Made by a program: the position numbers and the translations under genes | Notes under the pieces: model-generated | Database searches by the model: none | Seen by the model: only the letters and a program-made list of their open reading frames with translations | What the model was told of the DNA's origin: nothing | Shown here: in pieces, positions 24,814 through 32,313 of the stretch | How the letters are laid out: each line of letters opens with the position of its first letter | How positions within the stretch are numbered: position 1 is the stretch's first letter | Source: Oscillospiraceae bacterium | GTDB lineage: Bacteria > Bacillota > Clostridia > Oscillospirales > CAG-272 | Length of the DNA stretch: 32,313 bases | Direction: 5' to 3' | NCBI GenBank assembly: GCA_015063585.1 | Contig: SVTW01000024.1 | Location: 1 to 32,313, forward strand

Positions 24814-26640
24814 TTATTGTTTCGAAATCGCTTTGAACTTACAGGTGGGTACGCATGCGCCGCACTTCACGCACTTCGTGCTGTCGATAGCAAAGGAAGC
24901 GAGCTTGTGACCGGGAGCAACGTAGTCGGTTCTTGCGATTGCAGATGCGGGACACTGCTTAGCGCACATGCCGCAACCGATACACTTATCGGCATCAATC
25001 ACAAACTGAACCAGCTTCTTACATACGCCTGCGGGACACTTCTTGTCCACGATATGAGCGATATATTCTTCTCTGAAGTAACGGAGCGTCGAGAGAACGG
25101 GGTTCGGAGCTGTCTGACCCAGACCGCAAAGAGATGCGGACTTGATGTAGTTTGCAAGCTCTTCCATTCTGTCAAGGTCCTCAAGCTCACCGTTGCCCGA
25201 AATAACCTTATCGAGCAGCTCAAGCAATCTCTTGGTACCAACACGGCAAGGCGTACATTTACCGCAGGATTCATCAACCGTAAAGTCGAGGAAGAAGCGA
25301 GCAATGTCAACCATGCAGTTGTCCTCGTCCATAACGATCAGACCGCCCGATCCCATCATCGAACCGATTTCAAGCAGGTTGTCGTAGTCGATGGGAGTGT
25401 CGATCAGATGCGCGGGGATACATCCACCGGAAGGACCGCCGGTTTGTGCTGCCTTGAACTTCTTGCCGTTCGGAATGCCGCCACCGATCTCCTCGATGAT
25501 CTGACGGAGCGTTGTTCCCATAGGAACCTCAACCAGACCGGTGTTCTTGATCTTACCGCCAAGTGCGAATACCTTCGTACCCTTGGATTTCTCGGTACCC
25601 ATAGAACGGAACCAATCCACACCGTTGACGATGATCTGCGGAATGTTTGCGTAGGTCTCAACGTTATTCAGAACGGTGGGACGGCCAAACAGACCCTTGA
25701 CTGCAGGGAACGGAGGACGGGGACGAGGCTCACCGCGCTTACCCTCGATAGAGGTCATCAGAGCGGTCTCCTCACCACATACGAACGCGCCTGCGCCGAG
25801 ACGGATTTCAAGATTGAAGTTAAAGTCGGTGCCGAAAATGTTGTTTCCGAGCAGACCGTATTCCTTAGCCTGATCGATTGCGATCTGGAGGCGGTTTACA
25901 GCGATCGGGTACTCTGCGCGAACGTAAACGTAACCCTGATCTGCGCCGATTGCATAACCGGCAATTGCCATAGCCTCGATCAATGCGTGGGGGTCACCCT
26001 CGAGGATCGAACGGTCCATAAATGCACCTGGGTCACCCTCGTCGGCATTACAGCAAACGTACTTCTGAACCTGTCCGCGGTTTCCGGAAGCAAACTTCCA
26101 CTTCATACCGGTCGGGAAGCCTGCGCCTCCGCGTCCGCGAAGTCCGGAATCGAGAATGGTCTGAATCACTTCGTCGGGGGTCATTTCGGTCAGCACCTTA
26201 CCAAGTGCTGCGTAACCGTCCATAGCGATATATTCTTCAATGTTTTCGGGGTTGATCACACCGCAGTTACGGAGTGCAACGCGCTTCTGCGACTTATAGA
26301 AAATGGTGTCGCTGAGAGCTGCGTGCGCTTCTTCCTTGCTTTCTGCCTCGGCTCCGGTGTCATTGTAAACCAGTCTTTCAACAATACGGCCCTTGAGCAA
26401 ATGCTCGCTGGTGATCTCTGCAACGTCTTCAACCGTTACGTTGCTGTAGAAGGTTCCGTCGGGGTAAACGATAACAACGGGACCGAGTGCGCAAAGACCG
26501 AAGCAACCGGTCTGAACGACCTTTACCTCTGCTTCCAAGCCGTTCTTTTTGATTTCAGATTCAAAAGCGGCTTGAATCTTGGGGCTTCCGGAAGAAGTAC
26601 AACCGGTACCGCCACATACCAATACGTGAGAACGAATCAT
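24814..26640 (-). CDS. hydB: HydB, NuoF-like flavoprotein subunit of the bifurcating hydrogenase
   Basis: A 608-residue NADH-binding subunit. An N-terminal thioredoxin-like [2Fe-2S] domain (CGGTGC, then CFGLC) is followed by the NuoF core with the NADH/FMN-binding GRGGAGFPTGMKW and CCNADEGDPGAF. ESCGKCTPCRVG is the [4Fe-4S] motif. Two C-terminal ferredoxin clusters (CIGCGMCAKQCP; CVKCGACVPTC) complete it. This domain set is that of HydB, where the flavin is thought to split electrons between NAD and ferredoxin. GGAGG lies 10 nt before the ATG. hydA follows 19 bp later. Confidence 0.96.
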   Translation of the reverse strand: MIRSHVLVCGGTGCTSSGSPKIQAAFESEIKKNGLEAEVKVVQTGCFGLCALGPVVIVYPDGTFYSNVTVEDVAEITSEHLLKGRIVERLVYNDTGAEAESKEEAHAALSDTIFYKSQKRVALRNCGVINPENIEEYIAMDGYAALGKVLTEMTPDEVIQTILDSGLRGRGGAGFPTGMKWKFASGNRGQVQKYVCCNADEGDPGAFMDRSILEGDPHALIEAMAIAGYAIGADQGYVYVRAEYPIAVNRLQIAIDQAKEYGLLGNNIFGTDFNFNLEIRLGAGAFVCGEETALMTSIEGKRGEPRPRPPFPAVKGLFGRPTVLNNVETYANIPQIIVNGVDWFRSMGTEKSKGTKVFALGGKIKNTGLVEVPMGTTLRQIIEEIGGGIPNGKKFKAAQTGGPSGGCIPAHLIDTPIDYDNLLEIGSMMGSGGLIVMDEDNCMVDIARFFLDFTVDESCGKCTPCRVGTKRLLELLDKVISGNGELEDLDRMEELANYIKSASLCGLGQTAPNPVLSTLRYFREEYIAHIVDKKCPAGVCKKLVQFVIDADKCIGCGMCAKQCPASAIARTDYVAPGHKLASFAIDSTKCVKCGACVPTCKFKAISKQ

Positions 26641-26658
26641 GAAAATGACACCTCCAAA

Positions 26659-27033
26659 TTATGCATTCTTTGCGGCAGTGATGGTGTATTCGGTTACAAC
26701 CTTGCCGCCTTTAATATGCTCTTTCAGCACTTTCTCTGCTTTTTCAACGGTCATCTTCACATAGGTGACCTTTTCCTTACCCGATGCGTAAACCTCTACG
26801 ATCGGCTCGTACTGACAAAGACCAATGCATCCGGTCTGCGATACGCTAACGGTGCTGTTCAGTCCTTCCTTCTCTACGCCCTCTACAAGAGCATTGAGAA
26901 CGGGACGTGCACCGGCAGCAATTCCGCAGGTTGCCATACCAACCACGATTCTCGTGTCGGTACTGCCTTCACGGAGCACGATCTTGTCCTTCATTTTTTC
27001 TCTGATCGCTGCAAGCTCTGCCAAAGATTTCAT
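26659..27033 (-). CDS. Small thioredoxin-like [2Fe-2S] ferredoxin-domain protein
   Basis: A 124-residue thioredoxin-fold ferredoxin of the type found next to hydB. ATCGIAAGA (C36) and TGCIGLC (C69, C73) are the cluster region, so only three cysteines are visible where the NuoE/HydB-type fold usually has four. The cluster may be absent or differently ligated. I place the start at the ATG of 27033, with AAGGAAGG upstream. An in-frame ATG at 27054 would give a 4-bp overlap with the preceding HATPase stop, like other junctions in this operon, and cannot be excluded. Confidence 0.85.
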   Translation of the reverse strand: MKSLAELAAIREKMKDKIVLREGSTDTRIVVGMATCGIAAGARPVLNALVEGVEKEGLNSTVSVSQTGCIGLCQYEPIVEVYASGKEKVTYVKMTVEKAEKVLKEHIKGGKVVTEYTITAAKNA

Positions 27034-27050
27034 TGTTTCAGTTCCTTCCT

Positions 27051-27614
27051 TCATTCATTATTCGTAATATTTTCATATTGCTCTTTTAAAAACTGCGTGA
27101 TCCAGCGAATGATCTCGGGATCACTCAGCGGAATTCCCTCACCCAATATCTCACGCATTTGCCGCGTATCCAATTCCACGCGGAATTGCGGCGAGGTATG
27201 GAGGAATTCGAAGTCAATCTCGGGGCTGCCCTGTATCAGGGTCACCACCGTAGATACGATATCTCCCATAGGAGTGTAATCAATATGCGTTTTGTAAAAC
27301 AGCGCGCTCGTTTCGGTGCCGTGATCCTCGGGATACTCCGACTCGTGGCGTGAGCAGATGCGGATCGAGCCGCCCGTTTGCTCTGCCGCCAACTTTAAAA
27401 GCGGAATTCCGAGCCCGACCTTTCGGGTGGTGCGCGTGGTATAGAAGGGATCGATCACGCCGCGCAGGATCTCCTCGCGCATACCGCAACCGTTATCGGC
27501 TACCGTCATGGTAAGCGTTTCCTCTGTCTCCGTAATCGTAATACGGATCAAGGACGCGCCTGCCTTCACCGAGTTCTCGGCAATATCCAGGACATTTAAC
27601 GAAAGCTCCTTCAA
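27051..27614 (-). CDS. GHKL-type ATP-binding protein in the hyd operon
   Basis: A 187-residue HATPase_c protein without a sensor or dimerisation domain. The N box (LDIAENSVKAGAS), G1 box (DNGCGM) and G2 box (GLGIPLL) are present, so ATP binding is likely. The C-terminal half has no recognised domain. Stand-alone ATPases of this type resemble anti-sigma or histidine-kinase catalytic domains. Its conserved place near hydA/hydB suggests a regulatory part in hydrogenase control. It overlaps the PHP gene by 4 bp. Confidence 0.85.
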   Translation of the reverse strand: MKELSLNVLDIAENSVKAGASLIRITITETEETLTMTVADNGCGMREEILRGVIDPFYTTRTTRKVGLGIPLLKLAAEQTGGSIRICSRHESEYPEDHGTETSALFYKTHIDYTPMGDIVSTVVTLIQGSPEIDFEFLHTSPQFRVELDTRQMREILGEGIPLSDPEIIRWITQFLKEQYENITNNE

Positions 27615-28351
27615 TTGCTCTTCCCTCCCAATATGCGGAACAGTTGGCTCCGAACAAAATCTGTGCTGTAGGGCTCATCCGCAAGCTCAAAATAATCTGC
27701 GCTGTCGCGGATATCCCAAAGATAATGTGCATCTGACCCGATCACAAGCCGCATGGAATTTAATTCACTGTGCTTTTCACGGTAACTGCCGATCTTTTCA
27801 GCATCGTGAAATTCGGCAATATCGAACCGCGGCGTTTCGGGAAAGCTTCCGAGTGTGGAAAGGATCCCATTCGCTTCGCGATCCACGTGCGCCGGAAAGC
27901 AGATCCCGTTGTGCGATGCCACCAAGGGCGGCACGTCATCGAGCATCAGCTCGGTCGCGTTGGATAGCAAAAACGCGTCGGTTCCGATCACGCGGTCCTC
28001 CTCGTCGGTCACAAGTTGATCGCCGAAGATGTCGGTGCGGTTTGGAATTCTGATCCTTCGCGCGTCCACCGCATCGCCAAACCGCATGGCATCCTCAAGA
28101 TGCTCGAACAGGCAAACGATGTGAATGTCCTCAGCCGTTGTCAGCTCCATTCCCGCGATCGGAATGATTCCCTGCTTCTTTGCCGCCGCGAAAAACGCGG
28201 GACAGTTTCGGCAGGTGTTATGATCGGTCAATGCAACGATATTCAAGCCTGCCAATGCCGCCATACCCGCGATATTATTCGGGGTCATATCATTATCGGC
28301 ACAAGGGGATAGACAGGAATGAATGTGAAAATCGTAATAGTAACGATTCAC
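27611..28351 (-). CDS. PHP-domain phosphoesterase in the hyd operon
   Basis: A 246-residue PHP-superfamily metallo-phosphoesterase. Metal ligands are visible in DFHIHSCLSPC (HxH), LTDHNTC, PAHVDRE and the C-terminal SDAHYL. Substrates in this family include nucleotides, histidinol phosphate and phosphorylated proteins; this one cannot be assigned. Sitting between a DRTGG protein and a HATPase with 4-bp ATGA overlaps on both sides, it is probably one component of the operon's signalling relay (inference). Confidence 0.87.
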   Translation of the reverse strand: MNRYYYDFHIHSCLSPCADNDMTPNNIAGMAALAGLNIVALTDHNTCRNCPAFFAAAKKQGIIPIAGMELTTAEDIHIVCLFEHLEDAMRFGDAVDARRIRIPNRTDIFGDQLVTDEEDRVIGTDAFLLSNATELMLDDVPPLVASHNGICFPAHVDREANGILSTLGSFPETPRFDIAEFHDAEKIGSYREKHSELNSMRLVIGSDAHYLWDIRDSADYFELADEPYSTDFVRSQLFRILGGKSN

Positions 28352-28677
28352 GCTTCAAAGCTTGCCAGTGCGGCGGCAAGCTCATATGCGGTTTTCTCCG
28401 AAGTGAAGATGTTGACCCCCTTCTGCTCTGCCGTGAGGCGTACGTTTTCTTCCAACGTAACCCCCTCCGCCAAAATGATGCATGCAACATCCGTAAGAGA
28501 CGCAACCGCAACGATATTGATATTGGACATGATGGTGATCCAGACCTGATCCTGTCCGGCTCTTCCCATCACCCAGCTCAGCAGGTCGCCGATATATGCG
28601 CCCGAGAATTCACGCTCGCCCTCCGACAAATTGATCGTCGTGAGTGAAAGCTTTTCTGCAAGTTCACGGACCGTCAT
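28348..28677 (-). CDS. DRTGG-domain protein (second in operon)
   Basis: A 109-residue protein with the DRTGG fold (named after a motif in the family), related to the N-terminal domain of HPr kinase and to domains near CBS and phosphotransacetylase proteins. GAYIGDLLSWVMGRAGQDQVWI and NIVAVASLTDVACIILAEG are family-like segments. The function is unknown; binding of a small ligand or phosphoryl signal is plausible. It is sandwiched between the sensory hydrogenase homologue and PHP genes with 4-bp overlaps at both ends. Confidence 0.8.
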   Translation of the reverse strand: MTVRELAEKLSLTTINLSEGEREFSGAYIGDLLSWVMGRAGQDQVWITIMSNINIVAVASLTDVACIILAEGVTLEENVRLTAEQKGVNIFTSEKTAYELAAALASFEA

Positions 28678-29963
28678 GATTCTTCCTCCTGCTTTTGCTT
28701 TTTGCTTTCCTTGATCGAACGCACGCGCTCAACCGGGCAATCCTCCCGCACCGCGTTTCCGCGAACAATGTCCTCGGCAAACGCACGGCAATTGGGTGCA
28801 CCGCAAGCACCGCAGTCAATTCCGGGCAGCTCCGCGCGGATCTTTTGAATTTCGGTCATCATCCGCAGCGATTCTGCAAAGTTCTCGCTCAGGCGCTGAA
28901 TGGGGCGATAGCTTGGAACCTCGTTAAAGAGGAAGCTCGCGGGAATAAAGTCGTCCTCCCCTTCCCGCAAAAAGGTTTGCGATACGGGAAGATAGCGTCT
29001 GAGTGATTGTAGTCTTGCCTTAGCGACAAAGGGATTTTCGGGAGCCATAACGCCTCCCACGCAACCGCCCGGACAAGCGTTCAATTCCACAAACTCCAAC
29101 GATGAAATATTGCCGTTGTCAAGCTGGTCGAGCACGCGGTTTACGTTATCAATACCGTCTGCGGCAAGATATTTATCATTGAAAATTGCGGAGGATTCAC
29201 CGCCCGAGGTTGCCCAACTGATCCCGATCATACCCGACCGTGAAAACGGAACGGGTGTGTTACCGCGACGCATTACGTTGATCAAGCTGAAATAAACGTC
29301 ACTGATCGAGAGGACCTCATTCACTTCACTTTTGTAATCTCCAAAGCCGTTTCGGACGTAGCTGACCTTTGCGGGACAGGGAGAAATAAAGCAAATGCAG
29401 ATATCCTCATCCTTGAGTTCGGGATGCTCCTTCTTCGTTTTTTCGCGCGCCATTTTCGCGGCGATCTCAACGGGTGGGAGCAGCTGCATGATATGATCAC
29501 GCAGCGTTGGATAACGCAATGAGATCAAACGCAGGACCACAGGGCAAGCCGAGCTGATCACAGGCTTGGTAATCCCCTCGGTTTTCAGATAAAGCCGCGT
29601 ATATGCGGATACAAGCTCTGCCGCCTGCGAGACCTCCACCACGTCGTCAAAGCCGATATCCAAAAGGCCCTGCAAAACGTAGTCGATGTCATCCAATTCC
29701 TCAAATTGACCGTACAGGGTCGGTGCCGGCAGGGCTACCTTCCACTTGTACTTCATTACAGTATCGAGTTTACTGTAGGTTGCTTTTTTTGCGTTGTTCG
29801 GACAGTTTCGGATACAATCGCCGCAGTCGATACACCGATTCGTGTCGATGTGTGCATGACCGTCGTGAACCCGAATCGCCTCTGTGGGACAATGCTTCAT
29901 ACAAAGCGTGCATCCCGTACAACGCGAAACATCCAACGAAACCGAATGGACATATGTATTCAT
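28674..29963 (-). CDS. Sensory-type [FeFe]-hydrogenase homologue (HydS-like) with C-terminal Fe-S domain
   Basis: A 429-residue protein. It has two N-terminal ferredoxin clusters (C15/18/21/25 and C44/47/50/54) and an H-cluster-like domain with diverged motifs: SSACP (137-141), SPCPAK (194-199) and ELNACPGGCVGG (293-304). In SSACP the cysteine used for proton transfer in catalytic enzymes is Ala, while the cluster-ligand Cys is kept; this is described for putative sensory hydrogenases. A C-terminal CGACGAPNC motif with C409 adds another [4Fe-4S] domain, and there is no PAS domain. I infer a redox or H2 sensor for the flanking ATPases and PHP protein. Confidence 0.88.
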   Translation of the reverse strand: MNTYVHSVSLDVSRCTGCTLCMKHCPTEAIRVHDGHAHIDTNRCIDCGDCIRNCPNNAKKATYSKLDTVMKYKWKVALPAPTLYGQFEELDDIDYVLQGLLDIGFDDVVEVSQAAELVSAYTRLYLKTEGITKPVISSACPVVLRLISLRYPTLRDHIMQLLPPVEIAAKMAREKTKKEHPELKDEDICICFISPCPAKVSYVRNGFGDYKSEVNEVLSISDVYFSLINVMRRGNTPVPFSRSGMIGISWATSGGESSAIFNDKYLAADGIDNVNRVLDQLDNGNISSLEFVELNACPGGCVGGVMAPENPFVAKARLQSLRRYLPVSQTFLREGEDDFIPASFLFNEVPSYRPIQRLSENFAESLRMMTEIQKIRAELPGIDCGACGAPNCRAFAEDIVRGNAVREDCPVERVRSIKESKKQKQEEES

Positions 29964-30016
29964 CGGACACGATCACTCCTTTTCGGGTTTTGTTCCGTTG
30001 CCTCCGGAAATAGGGA

Positions 30017-30439
30017 TTAAAGCGATACCGTCATCAGTATCGTGGTTCCGCGTCCAAGCTCGGAATCGATCTGCATCGAGTCGGTATAGCGCTTCATATT
30101 GGGAAGTCCCATTCCAGCTCCGAAGCCAAGAGAACGGATATTGTCAGGTGCTGTAGAAAAGCCTTCCTGCATCGCAAGCTCGATGTTGGCAATTCCGGGG
30201 CCGCGGTCAATCAATTGGATCTCTATGCGGTCCTCATAAATGAGCACGTCGGCTTCTCCGCCGCCCGCATGGATCACCATGTTGATCTCACCCTCATACA
30301 TTGCGATCGAAACCTTTCGAATGATCTCGGGTGCGATCCCGAGCTGACGAAGGCTCTTTTTTACCTGAACCGAAGCCTGCCCCGCAGACGTGAAATCGTC
30401 TCCGTCCACTACAAAGTGCAGCTTTACAACTTCGTTCAT
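30017..30439 (-). CDS. RsbW/SpoIIAB-like ATP-binding protein
   Basis: A 140-residue GHKL ATPase of the anti-sigma-factor kinase type. N-box (MYEGEINMVIHA), G1 (DRGPGI) and G2 (GFGAGMGLPNMKRYTD) are present. The start at 30439 has CGGAG about 7 nt upstream and overlaps the preceding DRTGG gene by 4 bp. In sigma-factor switching, proteins of this type phosphorylate an antagonist; no sigma factor or antagonist is seen here. The link with the sensory hydrogenase suggests a variant relay. Confidence 0.85.
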   Translation of the reverse strand: MNEVVKLHFVVDGDDFTSAGQASVQVKKSLRQLGIAPEIIRKVSIAMYEGEINMVIHAGGGEADVLIYEDRIEIQLIDRGPGIANIELAMQEGFSTAPDNIRSLGFGAGMGLPNMKRYTDSMQIDSELGRGTTILMTVSL

Positions 30440-30789
30440 TTTTTCTCTCCGTTTCCGCCGAGGCCGTTTGCATACAGCTTTCCACAAGCCTCATACATTC
30501 TCTTCCGCGTTTTCAGCAAAACCATATTGCTCTCGCGCGCCAGCGCGATCATTTCTTCTGTGGGGCACTTGGAACGGACGAACACAATGCAAACCATGTC
30601 CATCATTTCAGCCGTACGAACGACCTGCGAATTCACAAGTCCGGTCAGCAGCACCGCCTGATCCTTCACGTATGCGAGCACATCGCTCATCATGTCGCTT
30701 CCGCATGCGGAATATACCTCTCTGTCGAGAGCATCCTCTCCGCAAACGATTTCCGCCTGCAGCAATTCCTGAATTTCAGAGATTTTCAT
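30436..30789 (-). CDS. DRTGG-domain protein (first in operon)
   Basis: A 117-residue protein of the DRTGG family. LQAEIVCGEDALDREVYSACGSDMMSDVLAYVKD is strongly family-like, as is LTGLVNSQVVRTAEMMDMVCIVFVR. It is the better-conserved of the two DRTGG proteins in the operon. Spacing to hydC is 35 bp, and it overlaps the RsbW-like gene by 4 bp. Role unknown, presumably signalling. Confidence 0.85.
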   Translation of the reverse strand: MKISEIQELLQAEIVCGEDALDREVYSACGSDMMSDVLAYVKDQAVLLTGLVNSQVVRTAEMMDMVCIVFVRSKCPTEEMIALARESNMVLLKTRKRMYEACGKLYANGLGGNGEKK

Positions 30790-30824
30790 AAAACCCTGTT
30801 CCTGCCCTTTCCGTTTTGAATGGA

Positions 30825-31319
30825 TTATTTATATTTTGCGAGGATCGAATCAACGTCATCAACCGTCAGTCTTCCGTAAACCTCTCCGTTCACAGTAAGA
30901 ACGGGAGCCAGACCGCAGGCACCGATGCAACGGGTTGCTTCGATGGAATACTTTCCGTCGGGAGACGTGCTTCCAACCGGAACGTTGAGCTTCTGCGAAA
31001 TAGCCTCGATGATGTCACCCGAGCCCTTTACGTAGCAAGCGGTACCCAGGCAAACGGCAATTGCGTACTGACCGTCGGGGTTCAGCTTGAACTGTGCGTA
31101 AAAGGACACGATTCCAAAAATCTCTTCCAAAGAAACTCCTGTTTTTGCGGCGATGATCTTTTGGACTTCCAGAGGCAGGTAACCGTAAATTCCCTGTGCT
31201 TCCTGCAGAATGGGCATCATAGCGCCCTTCTCACCGGCATGCTTTTCAATTACGGCAAGCAATTTCTCCTCCTGCTCTTTTGTCCCGTGAAAATCGACCG
31301 TAGTCAATTTCTTTTTCAT
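30825..31319 (-). CDS. hydC: HydC, NuoE-like [2Fe-2S] subunit of the bifurcating hydrogenase
   Basis: A 164-residue thioredoxin-fold protein equivalent to NuoE. The [2Fe-2S] ligands are C90, C95, C131 and C135 (CLGTAC and CIGAC). It contacts HydB in the hydrogenase complex and carries electrons to or from NAD(H). AGGAGG lies 11 nt before the ATG. It is the first gene of the operon and follows a structured leader; in this arrangement hydC is separated from hydB and hydA by seven regulatory or accessory genes. Confidence 0.95.
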   Translation of the reverse strand: MKKKLTTVDFHGTKEQEEKLLAVIEKHAGEKGAMMPILQEAQGIYGYLPLEVQKIIAAKTGVSLEEIFGIVSFYAQFKLNPDGQYAIAVCLGTACYVKGSGDIIEAISQKLNVPVGSTSPDGKYSIEATRCIGACGLAPVLTVNGEVYGRLTVDDVDSILAKYK

Positions 31320-31445
31320 AATTCAAAATACCTCCTGAATTTTTATAATGAACTATCGGAACGGTGTTTTCTGCAACGGTTTGGCAAAATTGGCTGCTGT
31401 TTTTTTGCCCTCATCCGCCCTATGAGCACCGTTCACACATACGGA
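31320..31445 (-). promoter_or_regulatory. Structured 5' leader of the hyd operon
   Basis: From the predicted start near 31445 the RNA can form a three-way junction. Helix 1 is GAACGGTG (31434-31427) with CACCGTTC (31366-31359). Helix 2 is CTCAT/ATGAG directly inside it (31426-31410). Helix 3 is GGCAAAA (31409-31403) with TTTTGCC (31389-31383). A second ACCGTT (31380-31375) can pair with the same GAACGGT arm, so helix 1 has an alternative partner. The ribosome site AGGAGG (31336-31331) lies 22 nt after helix 1. No matching known riboswitch is recognised. Confidence 0.5.
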
Positions 31446-31451
31446 CATTTT

Positions 31452-31460
31452 ATTATACCA
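31452..31460 (-). promoter_or_regulatory. Extended -10 promoter of the hyd operon
   Basis: On the minus strand TGG TATAAT (31460-31452) is a consensus extended -10. The -35 region is AT-rich (TAGATT) and weak, as is usual for this class. No Rex-like TTGTTAA...TTAACAA operator is seen around it. Confidence 0.65.
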
Positions 31461-31695
31461 TATTATTTTAAAAAAATCTATACTTTTTTAAAAAAATATG
31501 AAATGTTTTTACATTTTCCGCGACATTTTTTCAATTTTTTATTGCATTTTTTCGTGTCTTTCTCATTTGAGACAAAAGCGGGCTGCGCCATTTGCTCAGT
31601 CCCCCTTTCAAAATACCGATAATAGATTTTTGTAGCCCATATTTTTGCGGTTTTCATTGTCAAGAAAGACGAAAAGCCGTTCATGCAAAAAGCAT
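31461..31695. other. AT-rich spacer between guaB and the hyd promoter
   Basis: Apart from the doubtful 37-codon frame, this stretch has long A and T runs (31480-31560) and a CATGC/GCATG hairpin around AAAAA (31682-31695). I see no other gene. Confidence 0.5.
31478..31591 (-). CDS. Possible 37-residue Lys/Cys-rich small protein
   Basis: ATG at 31591 has a GGGGG-type ribosome site 9 nt upstream and opens a 37-codon frame. The product is basic, with three Cys in the pattern C-x6-C-x3-C and a YFFKKV ending. The stop lies 18 bp upstream of the hyd -10. There is no clear promoter; a TTGACA at 31663-31658 lacks a matching -10. AT-rich DNA could give this by chance. Confidence 0.25.
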   Translation of the reverse strand: MAQPAFVSNEKDTKKCNKKLKKCRGKCKNISYFFKKV

Positions 31696-31734
31696 GGAGG
31701 TGAGCCAAAGCATTTCTGCATTTGACCCACCTCC
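31696..31734 (-). repeat. Intergenic hairpin repeat, copy 2 (inverted relative to copy 1)
   Basis: Read on the minus strand: GGAGGTGGGTCAAATGCA, GAAA, TGCTTTGG, then CTCACCTCC, followed after three bases by CTTTTTGC. It aligns with copy 1 (22856-22897) over the whole hairpin. It lies about 37 nt after the guaB stop in sense orientation, after a small AAAGGC/GCCTTT hairpin (31738-31752), and may act as a terminator. Confidence 0.75.
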
Positions 31735-31770
31735 TTCAAAGGCAAAGCCTTTTCCGTCTGTCCGCTCCGA

Positions 31771-32313
<543 letters not shown>

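Noticed and set aside
24760-27279. 839-codon open frame on the plus strand opposite hydB, with a 631-codon one opposite hydA
   Set aside because: Both are antisense shadows of well-conserved genes with codon bias that leaves the other strand open; no ribosome site, promoter or family features.
31452-31700. Rex operator or known riboswitch upstream of hydC
   Set aside because: No TTGTTAA-like palindrome near the promoter, and no motif of a known class that I could recognise in the leader.
31592-31708. 76-codon version of the small frame at 31478-31708
   Set aside because: The upstream start has no ribosome site and begins inside the hairpin repeat; only the internal ATG at 31591 has one.

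Overview
The window looks like a chromosomal segment of an anaerobic, endospore-forming member of the Clostridia, probably a gut lineage of the Oscillospirales/Eubacteriales type (taxonomy inferred). The support is the sporulation genes (yabP, yabQ, spoVB), an oxygen-sensitive [FeFe]-hydrogenase operon, the clostridial hemZ-type radical SAM enzyme, the order mazG-rqcP-yabP-yabQ-divIC, and mostly consensus sigma-A promoters with strong Shine-Dalgarno sites. I see no phage, transposase, CRISPR, rRNA or tRNA.

Layout. Bases 1-286 hold two 135-bp tandem repeat units plus a fragment of a third. A plus-strand BNR/sialidase-like gene follows (393-1613). From 1642 to 18416 nearly everything is on the minus strand. 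One unit, with a promoter at 3757-3785, is rqcP-yabP-yabQ-divIC-smpB. A second, with a promoter at 18480-18508, is cdaA, an anchor-only CdaR-like microprotein, an FAD oxidoreductase, rseC-like, recJ, rel, dtd, hemZ, a uridine-kinase-like gene, mtaD, spoVB and mazG. It joins c-di-AMP and (p)ppGpp signalling with repair, tRNA proofreading, nucleoside salvage and sporulation. pncB (minus) follows, ending in a large hairpin terminator. Around 20.2-22.9 kb are a polysaccharide deacetylase (minus), and on the plus strand a leader-peptide/terminator unit, an XRE regulator and a secreted SGNH/SASA-type esterase lipoprotein.

From 31319 down to 23034 is a ten-gene hydrogenase operon on the minus strand. 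hydC is followed by a DRTGG protein, an RsbW-like ATPase, a sensory-type [FeFe]-hydrogenase homologue, a second DRTGG protein, a PHP phosphoesterase, a second HATPase, a [2Fe-2S] protein, hydB and hydA. HydA, HydB and HydC would form the NAD(H)/ferredoxin-linked electron-bifurcating enzyme. The genes in between look like a redox or H2 sensing relay, and many are coupled by 4-bp ATGA overlaps. The leader of this operon can fold as a three-way junction with a competing helix. The window ends inside guaB (minus).

Most worth a second look are the structured hyd leader, the 20-codon leader peptide and terminator ahead of the XRE gene, the CdaR remnant reduced to its membrane anchor, a hairpin family found twice in intergenic DNA, and the tandem repeat at the left edge.
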